Shown here in pieces: positions 1 through 10,619 of a stretch of DNA of 64,000 nt (positions are counted from its first letter, which is position 1; every line of letters begins with the position of its first letter). The notes below the pieces were generated by a model that saw only the letters and a list, made by a program, of their open reading frames with translations, was not told the origin of the DNA and made no database searches. The translations under genes and the position numbers were made by a program. Source of the stretch: Fasciola hepatica (lineage: Eukaryota; Platyhelminthes; Trematoda; Plagiorchiida; Fasciolidae); assembly GCA_948099385.1 (NCBI GenBank), contig CANUEZ040000168.1, positions 11,194,001 through 11,258,000 of the forward strand. The letters run 5' to 3'.

Positions 1-1374
1 ACAGATGCTTCTATGGTCTTTCATGTACGAAAATTTTTCCACTTCTTATGCACGAAACAAATCGGTGGATTCTTAATGGGTTGTTATCAACGTTCACTTC
101 ATGCAACGTAAAGTGAATATAAACGGTCAAGGGACCGAAATATAAGAACCAGCTGATGAAGACAGCCACTTCCGTAAGATTAATGTTACTACGTGTAGCT
201 TCAGGTGGATATACTAATATGGCTTACCCACTGAGCAGTATTGTGCTAAATGCTAAACACCAAATTGTTAACGGAATCCGGCGTGTCAAGTAGAAGTAAT
301 GAGAAGTAGTCACATTGAACTGGGGATTAATTCCACCTTCTTTCGGCGCATCACAAGAACTGCTTTGGATGGGTAACACGGGATATATCGAGACCTCTGC
401 TAGGTTCAATTCATACGGTAGCAGTATAAGCTAAGGTTGACTTGAACAGCAGATGACACTCGTGAACAATACAAACGGCAAAGGACTTTTTTGAAGGTTG
501 CTTCTTGAAGCATCTTAAGAAAACTTCGAATGAATAGGCGGCAAGTTTGCACCCTAAAACCCTGTTTGGGTGATAGCCAGTGAGCAGGTCGTATATACGA
601 GCACTCTGATTTGGGGAACGCTCGGATTTCGACCGATCAGACCATAAGTCTGAATAAGACAACAGTCCTAACTGACGATTTTTCACAGGAATGATGTTGA
701 TGTAATTTTGACGATTTTCATTGAGGAGTTGAGCGTTAATACTGCATAATGAATTCTCCCATGTGTAGCATGCAAGGAACGGTGATTTTTCCTGTGGGTA
801 GTATTCGATCTGGGATAGCAAAAACAGGAAACTTCGTCGGCCGAGGCTCAGTAAGTGTGTCATCGGGTCCCCGCACTTACATTAATCGAACACTAATACG
901 CCGGTCTACAGCCTGGCCGTTGCACAGTGATCTTCGAAGTCATTTAACTTAGATGTCACTCATTTTGCTTCTATAACATGTAACGAACACACATCTCGTA
1001 TCAAATTCATCCTTATTCCGAGAAAAAAGGAAAGTTAACCTGACGACAAAGTGTATGAACAATTAGATGATAATAATTTTTGTGCTCTTGTTGTTTGGAT
1101 CATTCACTACAAACGCGGTAGCTTTTAATATGGTTTTTGTTTGTCACTCATGACGAAGGTTTATATAAGCTACCGGTCATCAGTGCTTACTGACTCCGTG
1201 GCCGGGACCAGTGGTGGAAATGCCTGTGACTTAAAGGCTAAGCCCAGTGATCAAGAACTTTCAGTTCATTTCGCACCCACACTAGGGAGTGCATATGTCG
1301 TGCGAAATCAGTCTGGGGCTGGTATCCCACTACTATTAGTCCGTGACTGATGAACTTAAGTGCGAAACAATTTT
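1..1374. other. No supported gene
   Basis: I see no convincing gene here. The longest open frame (863 to 411, minus strand, 150 codons) has no recognisable motif and is of a length expected by chance in DNA of this composition. Bases around 1200-1300 resemble 2530-2600 (both carry a stretch like GATCAGGAACTTTT or GATCAAGAACTTTC), so part of this may be an older repeat continuous with the SINE copy that follows. Confidence 0.5.
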
Positions 1375-1618
1375 CATTAGATGAATGCGTATGATTGCAT
1401 TGGAAAAGGTACACTTCATAGCCTCGAAGGCCCACTACATTACTGGGTAAAACCAGCAACCAAACCTTAAGGCCTGGAGTGGAGAACCACATTAGGCCCC
1501 AGTAGACCAGGCGTGATTATAATCTAGAGGATGGCAGATAACTGTCTAGACCCAGTGGTGTGATTCAAACCTCTCACCTCCGGGATAGTAGACAAACACC
1601 TTGAATCACTCGACTACC
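1375..1618 (-). repeat. tRNA-derived SINE copy
   Basis: Read on the minus strand, this begins with a tRNA-like head (GGTAGTCGAGTGATTC as a worn box A, then GGTTTGAATCAC as a box B-like element). A body follows with GTGGTTCTCCACTCCA and a tail with TAGTGGGCCTTCGAGG. The same order of blocks is seen at 18060-18295 (plus), 17680-17894 (minus), 14046-14205 (plus) and 27620-27870 (minus), which shows a dispersed SINE family. Box A and box B are the internal promoter of RNA polymerase III genes; this copy is too diverged to assume activity. Confidence 0.7.
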
Positions 1619-2895
1619 AAAGATCCCTCCCCCTTTTGTTGTTCGCTTCTATCGTATGACCAATAATTCACTTACTTCAATCTTTCCTCCCTTTTCAATG
1701 GTTATTTTATTAACTGTATTAACCATCACTTTGACTAGTGAGCACGTGTACAGATGAAGCGAAGTACGTGAGGGTACATCGTGCAAAGCTGTTTTTGACT
1801 TCTCTATTGGAACAACACCAAGACGCTGTTTAGTGCTGGTGATATGAAACATAGCAGCCCCGCTGTTTACCATCGTGGCCTACATTATCGGCACCTTGTT
1901 TTTTCACCGCCGCACACTGTTTTAAACTGTCCCACTGACTCCAGTGCGAAGTTTTTTCTGCCTTCGGACCATTTCGTTTATTAGTGCAGAGCAACGAATA
2001 CATCGGATGCTGGTCCGTGCGCCCAGTCATTGTATTCGGCGTATTGGTTCGACTGGTGTGGTCAACCGAGCCTTGAGGATTGAAAGCCGCTGACAGGATC
2101 CACCACTCATTCTATCGTTCCGCGTCATCAGTCAGCGGTCCTGACATTCGAGATTCCGTTGTCTCAAGCATTGGGATTGGCACCCCACCAGCGCAGACCG
2201 CCAACGAGACTTGGCTATTTACCAACGATGAGTAAACGTGTACCCTCCCACACATCTCCAGTTAGCGACCGTATTTTCCCGAGAGTTCAGCAGACCATTA
2301 TAGCGATTGAGTTTGCTGTACTCATGAATACGCATGTGAAGAGTTGTTTCATCTAAGATGCTCCAAGCTTGTCATCTCTCGTCATCTGTAGCAACAATCA
2401 TATTGAGGAATGCAATATGAGCTCTTTATCTAATTTTAACATGTAGTGAACATTGACATGCAGTATTTTCAGCCTGTGATGATGAACATCAGTGAGCGTT
2501 GATGATGTCCTTGTTTGTTGTAGATGCAACGTTTGCCACCTAAACGCCAGGTACAGCGATCAGGAACTTTTGGATCCAAATATTCTGAGACCTTCAACCT
2601 CGATATGTTTCAAACACCCCTCATCAGTACCGCATGCACGCAGTCAGCTGATCAAAGAGGCTAAACCAGGGATACTGACAATTCGAAAGTAATCACACTG
2701 CTTTGACCGGCGGTGGTCAAACGATCATCACAGGATATCTCGGGGTCCGCGGGTTCAGATCCTCCCAACACCGGTCACTTCCTCCATTCGGTAACCTATT
2801 GATGGCTTTGACTGCCTTCTGCAAACATTGTGCATTTGTTATTTAATAAAAAGGCGAAATAATAATACTTTTGTGTACAAATTGTCTAGAAGCCT
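1619..2895. other. No supported gene; possible SINE-head scrap
   Basis: No gene is recognisable. At about 2708-2775 (plus) a sequence beginning GGCGGTGGTCAAACG and ending GGGTTCAGATCC looks like a worn tRNA-type SINE head (box B-like GGTTCAGATCC), but no matching body follows, so I do not call it as a copy. Confidence 0.4.
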
Positions 2896-3134
2896 CCATC
2901 TTAAGACTGGATTGAGAAACTGCCACATAAATTTGGCAAACTGTTAGTTCCCGCTTCCGCACGGAGCACCTCACTGGTCAACTGGCCGTATGCCATCATC
3001 GGCTAGAGACATACAGTCACTTGGCCCATAAGGTGCGCTGCACGGAAGAGGCAACCAGTCACTTCAACCGTTTCTCAAATTAAACAGATGGTTTGCTAAA
3101 TTTATGTAACAGTTTCTCAACACAATCTTAAAAT
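2896..3134. mobile_element. Foldback MITE-like element
   Basis: The two ends are inverted copies of each other: about 44 bases at 2898-2941 (core TTGAGAAACTG, then ACATAAATTT, then GCAAAC) match the reverse complement of 3091-3134 at roughly 84 percent by eye. The inner parts (2954-2993 and 3004-3052) are also partly complementary, sharing CTTCCG near the outer side and GTATG near the centre. The whole 239 bases is therefore one imperfect palindrome, as in non-autonomous DNA transposons of the MITE or foldback type. One arm carries an extra stretch of about 20 bases. No coding capacity and no clear target-site duplication are visible. Confidence 0.6.
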
Positions 3135-3660
3135 CGTACAGTTCATCGCGAATGTGTCTTGTCAGGCCGCCCAACTACTCCATCTCGGAGACACTTGTTG
3201 GCTCAGATCCAACGCACGATCTGCAGTCCACCGAATTGGGTGATGATCATTCAATCACGTAAGCTGGTATCAAAGTAAGCCAATCAGCGTAGTGAAGAAT
3301 CACTCGAATAAGACGCGTGGTGATTTTCAACAATTCCTTTGCCTCTTAAAAACCCTGTTTTTTAGTCATCATTTTGCTTTTCCGAACTGATTACCCATGT
3401 GTTCTCGTTTCTAACTAGAGGCTCGGTCTAAGAGAAGTTGCATATACAGAGAGTGTAATCGAATGTCCACCGGACACGACAGCGAGACCACGGAGGTGAT
3501 GGGTTGGAACAGAAAGCCCCGATAGTAACTCCACGGTTTAATGAATAGGGAAGAAGTGGAGAATCAAGTTCCACCGACATTGACGAGTATTGACATATGG
3601 ATCAATTCGGCTTCTTATATATAACGAAAATACACCTGCATTTGTCGTATCCAAAAGTGC
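3135..3660. other. No supported feature
   Basis: I see no gene, RNA or recognisable repeat here. Confidence 0.4.
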
Positions 3661-3735
3661 ACACCGCGAACCGGAATTGAACTAGATCTGCCAACTGAGC
3701 TATCGCCCGTTCGATTCCGATTCGCCAAGTGGACG
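3661..3735 (-). pseudogene. tRNA-like remnant lacking the anticodon region
   Basis: On the minus strand 3702-3691 reads TAGCTCAGTTGG, a perfect tRNA box A (D arm). Only 6 bases later, 3684-3673 reads TAGTTCAATTCC, close to a box B (T arm). In a real tRNA these boxes lie about 30 or more bases apart, so the anticodon arm and its surroundings are missing. It is best read as a tRNA pseudogene or the head of a SINE. A related but more worn sequence lies on the minus strand at about 7110-7050 (GATAGTTCATTTGGCGAG), next to the hammerhead motif. Confidence 0.45.
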
Positions 3736-3759
3736 TTTGGATACGAGAAAGGCACGCAG

Positions 3760-5900
3760 ATTTTTACTCTCTGTATAAGATTCAGGCTCCGTGTGCCAAT
3801 AGCAAATAATAATAGGTCATTGGCACTGAAGAGAAGTGAGAAGAATCTGTAGAACGTAACTGGCTGAATGAAGAACCGGAAGCCGTAGATCAGCTGTAAC
3901 AAATAAAAATGACCTCTATGGCCTTAAATGTATCGGAGCCGAAATCATTCCGGAGTGAATCGAAAAAACAGTGTGCCATATAAACCGATTTTGAGAAAGG
4001 TGACTCGCCGTACCTGAAACGCCGATTGACTATCATCATTTCCGACAACACTGTTATGGATCATTAAACCTGTGGCCGTACTTGCAGATTTCCCACAATG
4101 AATCCATCATGGTTCACGCACAGTGTTCCCCTATGTGCATTTGAAGATATACTGTGTTATGACTCAACTGTTAGGAGGCACAGAACACACGATCATTGGG
4201 GTGATCTTTTTATGAATGAACATGAACGTGACATACAGACACGTCTAACAAAATAGATCGATAAGAGAAAACCGATACGAAATGAGCGATTACGGCTTCG
4301 CGAATAACCGGACGGTACGAACACTGTTTCGTGTGAGCGTATGAGGGCTTGTGTGTGGGCGTGTATGCATGCGCATAGCGTCAGTTGATGGTCCGTTCAT
4401 TCTGATATTTATCTTGTATCCATTTGAGTTGAAGTCGTTGAATACGGATTTTGAACTGTATCGATTAGACAGGCTTTACAAACTACCACAAGTACTATCA
4501 AATAATGATTCAACCGGACGGAAAACAAGGAACATGGAATACAAACGGATAGTGTGAATGAAGAACATTTTCAAATACAGGTAGATTACATGATTTTATT
4601 ATTTAATGCTTCTATTTATTGCGAGATCTAGCACCTACTTGATTACTGATACCAGTCAAGACTTCCTTATCTTTATGACATTCAATGAGCTGACCATTAT
4701 CGAACAAAGCACGCTGAGAATGTCCATCCATTGAAGGTTTTACATCAAATCCACAAACGATGGTAGCGTTCCACCTCAGTTCTGTCGAAGTCCAAAACCG
4801 TAAAATGAGAAGGACAGAAATCCCCCCCTCAATTGCGGTCAGCTGAACACAGTCCCACCGCATGCCATGTGTGAATTGGTACGTGTACAGTTTTCCTCAT
4901 CACTAAGACCTCGTTAAGTCCCATCTGTCCTAGCAACCAACCCCAAACATGACCGTCTGTTTATCTGTTCGTACATATCCGATTACGTCATCATATTCTG
5001 TGCCCGCAGGTCAAGAAAACAGCTGGACAGCACAATGTCAAAACGTTGAGCGTTAGTACCTAACTCACCTCCCCCTCTCACGCAGCACTTTTGGGTCACC
5101 AGGATTAAAGTATAAATAAGTCTAAAGCACAAACTTATTCACAATGTACAGAAACAAGATGGTTCGCAAAATCTGTTATCCACTTAGCTTGAATTATCAA
5201 CCGTTACTTACTGTGAATCGGGTGACTAACAGACATCAGGAAAGAATCGACTAAATTACAGTTTTTTTGTACAACAACTAAGAGAAGCTTCAGTAAGTTG
5301 TTTCATTCCACGTTTACATATGGCTGTGTGAGGAAGAGACACTTCTACAAGAGCACACACTGTAATTTCGGTGGGTTCCGACAAACATAAACCACGGGAC
5401 TTGAAGTAGAGAGCCAAATGAGATCCTAACAGGTCAGGCGCGGCATCGATCGAGGCAGTGGCAAGGTGCTAACGGTCGTTAAGTTGATCGATGGCGACTG
5501 TGTCGTACCGTCGTACCTTATCAGGGACTTCTAACACTTTTCCCCCTTCGGAATGAGTCTGATACTTGTTTCTCTCCCGCACGCTAGCTCTGGTGAGAAG
5601 ACGTTTTTTGGTCAGGGATCATCTGGTCCATACACTTATTGTTTCACATGTTATTCACAGCCAGCTCATCTGAGTTGTTGGTCTTGTAACAAACCAAGTT
5701 GGTTGATTCGGCTCAGACAACAGTTGGCATTTGACTGGTCCTCCGACCCTCCAAGGTTGCTCCAATTTTGTCCTCGATTCATGACAGGCAAGAATGTGCT
5801 AGCTGCTCGCCAAACCATCGTGCTGAATACTAAAGGAACAAAATCTTCTGTTGGTAGTGTGCCAGACCATTCTCTCCCAGCGCTCACCTATCGATACCCT
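3760..5900. other. No supported gene
   Basis: No gene is recognised. Open frames are short and lack motifs. A short stretch near 5385-5450 (AGTAGAGAGCCAAATGAGATC and the bases after it) faintly resembles the SINE body on the minus strand, too weakly to call. Confidence 0.4.
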
Positions 5901-5984
5901 TAAACAGATGGAATGTTTGTAACTCTCTCCATCTCCGACATTCTTTACTCCAACCTCTATTCCCTATACACTCTCCACATTTCT

Positions 5985-6205
5985 CTCCTCCATTACAAAC
6001 ATAAATGTTTGATTGACACTATTTCACCAAACACGCTAAAATCTCCCAGTCCAGAGGGTATTCCACCCATCGTTATAAAAGAATATTACACCGGAAAAGG
6101 CCCCCATTTAAGGATTCTTTTGCACTCAGTCCTTTTCCCTCAAAATTTTCTGCCACTGTTGTTAACCCGTTCAGATCTTTCCATTTCCAAAATCAAGTGG
6201 TTCTT
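5985..6205 (+). mobile_element. LINE reverse transcriptase fragment (fingers region)
   Basis: A translated stretch contains ISPNTLKSPSPEGIPP, followed by an SxxxPQNFLPLLL region and then SISKI. This matches the N-terminal block of non-LTR reverse transcriptases (typical pattern: LKPSKSPGPDGIPP, then the helix ending in a P-I-K motif). The reading continues only about 70 residues before stops, and the following 900 bases show no catalytic RT blocks. It is a dead fragment of a Jockey/CR1-type LINE, probably related to the pieces at 8544-9005 and 53.4-54.8 kb. Confidence 0.5.
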
Positions 6206-6209
6206 CTAA

Positions 6210-7130
6210 CATGGAAAATTTTCTTCACCTCGGTGGAATCTATAAATGCGAAGCAATCAGCCCATACTTAAAGCGCAATGCTCTGTTAAGTGATAGGTAA
6301 TACAAATTTCGCCACCACAGACCTACTAGTGACGCGTTATCATGCATCTCCCGCGCAAGGTCTTCCATCATTGGTTCTCATGGCTAGTTTAATCTTGTGT
6401 CTCTGGACACATCCAAGATTTGAAACAACACGCTCAAATGTGGATTCACCACTGGTTTCCCTTGCGGTCCCAGGGCTTCCCCTGGACGAACCTATTTCGA
6501 TGCGTATCAAAGGTGTCTTTTGCAGAACACTCTCGTTCCCCGCCAATACTCTTTATGGTTCCGTACATTTCCCGTCACATCCCTCACTTCCACCGATTTT
6601 TTTAAATCCAGCACTCAAATTGCCACCTATGCACTGAACCACGAAGACCACCTTCACTAACTCACTATATACTCACCTCGTGCCCGCTACACCTTTATGT
6701 GCTTTCATGACCTAGGAACTGAACACCATTGCTGTTTTTGGAACGACAAACTAAGTTCCTCTCAATTCTTCCACGACCCCCTTGATGTACGTTTCCTCGA
6801 AGGTACACCTTGTTCTCTAAATTTCAACAGTAAAAACAATCCACTTCTTTACATCTCCACTGTGGCAGTTCTGGGCCCCCGCTATTATTTGTCTTCTTCT
6901 TGGTCCTTCCACGTTTCTGAAATTGCCTCATATCTCTCGGTGGAAACCTCATACAGACGTTTCAATCGCCGAAATAAGCCAACTAGATCTTTCGAGGGGT
7001 GACTGGAATAAAAGACATTGGACTGGCTTAAAGAAACATTTACAATCGGACGAACAATAAACTCGCCAAATGAACTATCGTGTTTACGGCTGTAATCTCA
7101 TTCGAAGTGGAGTGCTCAAGTATAAGGATG
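6210..7130. other. Open but unrecognised stretch after LINE fragment
   Basis: Several plus-strand frames stay open for 60-115 codons (6290-6637, 6697-7002) and are rich in Pro, Leu and Ser, but I recognise no RT, endonuclease or host motif. They could be worn LINE sequence. No gene is called. Confidence 0.35.
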
Positions 7131-7146
7131 ATCGGGCGGAAGAGTA

Positions 7147-7203
7147 CCGGGTACGCATACCTGATGAGCGGCAATAACCGCGAAACGGGTCGTTTGCTTC
7201 CGG
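7147..7203 (+). ncRNA. Hammerhead ribozyme motif, type I
   Basis: All conserved parts of a hammerhead ribozyme are present in order. CTGATGA is at 7161-7167. Stem II is GCGG (7168-7171) with CCGC (7178-7181), closing the loop CAATAA. GAAA is at 7182-7185. The cleavage triplet GTC is at 7189-7191, with stem III reduced to C7186-G7189 around two bases. Stem I pairs GCATAC (7155-7160) with GTTTGC (7192-7197) with one T-T mismatch, then after a small internal loop CCGG (7147-7150) with CCGG (7200-7203). Self-cleavage is predicted after C7191. Type I hammerheads with a very short stem III are known from Penelope-like elements and related retroelements. Which element this copy belongs to is not shown by the flanks; a Penelope-like element lies 3.4 kb downstream on the same strand. 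Confidence 0.75.
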
Positions 7204-7219
7204 GGGAAACTTGTCCTGT

Positions 7220-8540
7220 CATCTAGATACAATGCCATACTACTACTCATATAAAGAAATACTGTGTTCGTCAAAATTCAACAAGAATCAGACCAGCGTG
7301 GTCCATTGTCATATCTGTACATCCTTGTAGCTTGGTGGCTCAGTTTTGCCATATTTTTTTCACCGATCGGGAAAACTGTTTTCAGACCAACGTACAGATT
7401 GCCACGTTATGACCACATATTTTTTGAAGAAATGTACTATTTGTCCATTTACTCCGACGACATTATATCGACCGAATTCTAGATTTTACTACTAAAAGAG
7501 TTGACAGTAGCCACAATTATCGTAACCGCCGTATTCTACGGGGGAATATTCAGCGGAATTTAGTCGTGATGGAGGGATCAATGAAACCATTCTTTCTACG
7601 TTGGCTGTCACGAACGTCTTCCAAGTGGATAAAAAGTGTGCCGAGACGCTAATCACGTTGTGGTGGTCTATGGTGCTTGTACCTTTGTTTGTTACTTTAA
7701 TTCAGTTGGTTGCGAACTACATTGAACATGGAGACAACTGGCGTGTCATATGAAAACTTAATGCCTTATCTACAATTTACCGAGTTCTACTTTGTCAGTA
7801 GCTATATTAAACACTGCCATTTTCAAATTCGGCCACGAAACTCCAATTTTATTTGGTGTTTCCTTTTCGGTTCCATGATTCCACACGATGAGACATATTA
7901 TTTTCCAATCATTTAAGTAACATAGTGAGGGTAAATGCTGAGGAAAGAGAGTAATAAATTAAGTCATTTCGTTTTGCATAGGACCATAAAAGTAAGCCAA
8001 AACTGCAGCATGTCACTGCGTTTAATCTGTCCCCTTTCCACATGGATTGTCTGATCCAACCGACCTTATCATTACTTCCGCAGGTTTTGACGGTAAACAA
8101 ATTCTCCCGGGTCATCATGTGTAAGTAAGTGATGTTTTATTCAACAGCTTACTGAGGTATTTCAAAACTGAAATAACAGAGCACAGAATAAAAAATGCAA
8201 ACATGCTAATGAAATATAAGCCACATGCAATATTGCTTATCTAGTTCATTCTAACCACAAATTGCTAAACTCTGTTGAATCTGTTAGGTACATACTTCAT
8301 GACTATTCTTCGACCTTTGACTTCAACCCAAGACCAGTGTTACTACAGAAGCCTCGTTCTTCTGGTTGTTCACCTAGTCTACTGACAAGACGAGCCAACT
8401 CTTTTGGTCTAAATCCCAAAGAATAAACTTGCCAGCAGTTCGTCCATATTCCTAATTAGTAACTCTCGCATTATTCAAGCTGCCGCTCCTTCGTCCCTGC
8501 TTTTCTCCACAGAATCTACCGACTTCCCGTCTGGCTTCTG
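7220..8540. other. No supported gene
   Basis: No recognisable gene or RNA. Open frames are short (under 75 codons) and without motifs. Confidence 0.4.
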
Positions 8541-8543
8541 AGG

Positions 8544-9005
8544 TACTGTAAATAAGTATACTGATATTGCCACCATTTGTCATGCTGTATCATTCAAAGA
8601 GGACATTAATAACCTATCTGCTAATCTTCGAACATGGTCAGCTCTTCAGAATAGGTTGCTCTTTTCCTCAACCCTTCCTGGTGTTCTAAATGTAGCTTCA
8701 CTCTATCTCGCTTAACTTTGTGAATGATCAGAATACCCCTCCCACCACTCACTCACATAGAGTTGAATCTGTTAAGTATTTTGGAGTGACTTTTGACTCA
8801 GATCTTCTTATTTTGTCGTCCATGTGGGCGAATTTCAGTGCCTTATCTTTCACATTCGCTAGCTTAGACCATTCTGCGTTACGTCGAAATTTACATCTTT
8901 CTATGTTTCTTCCTCGTAATATTTTTCTTGTTGTAAAAACAGGATTTGTTTTAGTTCGAGACAACCATGCAAACAACTGCACATGTTCCAAACCGCTTTC
9001 AGGTT
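8544..9005 (+). mobile_element. LINE reverse transcriptase fragment (palm to thumb)
   Basis: The frame starting KYTDIATICHAV corresponds to the RT catalytic block, where KYADD is expected. Here the catalytic aspartate pair is lost (TDI). It continues with a helix ending NLRTWSALQN, matching the usual L..WS..N segment. A second frame (8720-9007) carries VESVKYFGVTFDSDL, the G(V/I)xxxxxL block after the palm. The frame changes at about 8715, and both ends stop abruptly. This is a dead internal piece of a Jockey/CR1-type LINE on the plus strand. Confidence 0.6.
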
Positions 9006-9224
9006 AATTACACATCAAAGCCTGTGTGACATAGTCAGGGAATAAGAACAAAGCATCATGCCAGGACAAACATAACCGTACCCTTTCATCTTGAAGTTAA
9101 GCCAGTGTTAAGTATATCAGGACCTAACGCGGTTCGGAGTGTATCGAAGACTCGATGCGCCATGTGATGTGGTTTTTAAAGTATTTTATTGTCAAAAACA
9201 TAGCGCTGTCGGTAGAAATTTTAT

Positions 9225-9262
9225 TTAGCTGACGTTTCGGTTACTGCGGGTAACCTTTTCAA
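9225..9262 (+). repeat. Possible Penelope-type terminal-repeat signature
   Basis: The stretch CTGACGTTTCGG followed by the small hairpin GGTTAC-TGCGG-GTAACC and CTTTTCAAGG resembles motifs I associate with the terminal repeats of Penelope-like elements. A plus-strand Penelope-like RT follows at 10.6 kb. The match rests on memory of the motif type, so confidence is low. Confidence 0.3.
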
Positions 9263-10600
9263 GGCAAATTAATAAGCCTGTGTTACTTCCGTTGAATCAT
9301 ACGTAACACCCCGGCAATAAAGTGCAAATCAATGAAGTTCGCAATCAAATGAGCTAAAGTAGCAAACGACCGCACAAACACATACCACTACGATGGCATG
9401 GAAATCTTAGCACACTTCTTCATCCATTTGGAAGGCCCTTGCGGCATCCTAAAATGGTGTACATTCCTCTGCATTTTCCTCCTAGTCTATGACGGTTACA
9501 TTAGTTGTGGCTCCTGACAATATTTTCAGTAGTAAATCCTGGAGTTCGACCGATAGCAAATATCACTGGACTCATCGCACGAACTGTAATTGCGTTCTTA
9601 ACGCTGGTTACAGATTATGCATAAACGAATTCAGCAACTGAATCACCCTGTGTAATCAAATGGTTATTCTTCGCTGTGAAGTAGTATGAGCACTCCACAG
9701 CTGCGTTATCGTTGCTAGAAATCATTAGTAAACATATTCACTACGATTCGATATCCGGCTTACAGGATGAGGATTATGCAATAGGCTCACTTGGACTTAA
9801 TTGCGTTGTTCCACGTTCCCGTAACACAATTCAATATGGAATTCACCCTCTACTGTCTAATATGTCACGGGCAGCCACGGATACCAAAATGAATGCCATT
9901 TCACAGGACCGCTGATACGTTCGAAAAAGTTGATCAAGTTGTGGCACGAGAAAGGTCTGCGCTTACTTAAAATATTTCAGGATTACAGCAAACTACTCAA
10001 ATACTTTCTATTAACCTAAGTTAAAGAAGGCAAAGAGAAGGTACTGAATGCTGTCAGTACGTGCCAAAGAAATTGTGATTTCGCTAGCCATGAAAAACAG
10101 TGGCATAACTGCATGCATCAGGCATAAAACAAACACTTTGTTTAGTTAAATTAACTGAAGTTGAAGTTCTCCATAAATATGTTATTTCCACCTCATAGAT
10201 AATTCATTTTTATACCAATATACAACTGTTATATATTTGGGATATTTTCAATCAGTAATCTGTGAACAACTGATGATTCCACGGATTCACTGTGGGATGG
10301 GAAGAAGAGTTCATATAATGGGGCAATCTTTGATATGGAAAAGAAATTACTAGCCCATAAACGCGAGTTTTTGAATGTTTTTATGATGTATGATGCATCA
10401 TACTGTCTGATAGAGTGAAACAACACCATCACATTATTTTTTACTATTCAACAACAATGCACTAATTGCCCGAATAATCCCGCAGAAAACACAAAACAAC
10501 TCATGGTGGTGAGCAAGCTCGTTCTCAGTGATTCCTAATTGCACCATTACGTCACGTTTTATACGAAACAAAACTAAATATGAGGAAATGGGTCAAAAAA
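9263..10600. other. No supported gene
   Basis: Mostly AT-rich sequence without recognisable coding potential. It could be untranslated or spacer sequence of the Penelope-like element that follows. Confidence 0.35.
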
Positions 10601-10619
10601 GAGAAACCAATTGGACATG

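Noticed and set aside
411..863. 150-codon minus-strand open frame
   Set aside because: No domain or motif, no splice context, and several frames of this length are expected by chance in 64 kb.
1347..1364. Second hammerhead-like core (CTGATGA followed by GCGAAAC)
   Set aside because: The stem II bases ACTTAAGTGC cannot form a proper stem closing next to both core blocks, and no GTC-type site with matching stem I is found on either side.
2606..2631. Minus-strand CTGATGA...GAAAC near 2.6 kb
   Set aside because: The bases between (GGGGTGTTT) do not form stem II, and stem I cannot be drawn.
3661..3735. Functional tRNA gene on the minus strand
   Set aside because: Box A and box B are only 6 bases apart, so no anticodon arm can form.
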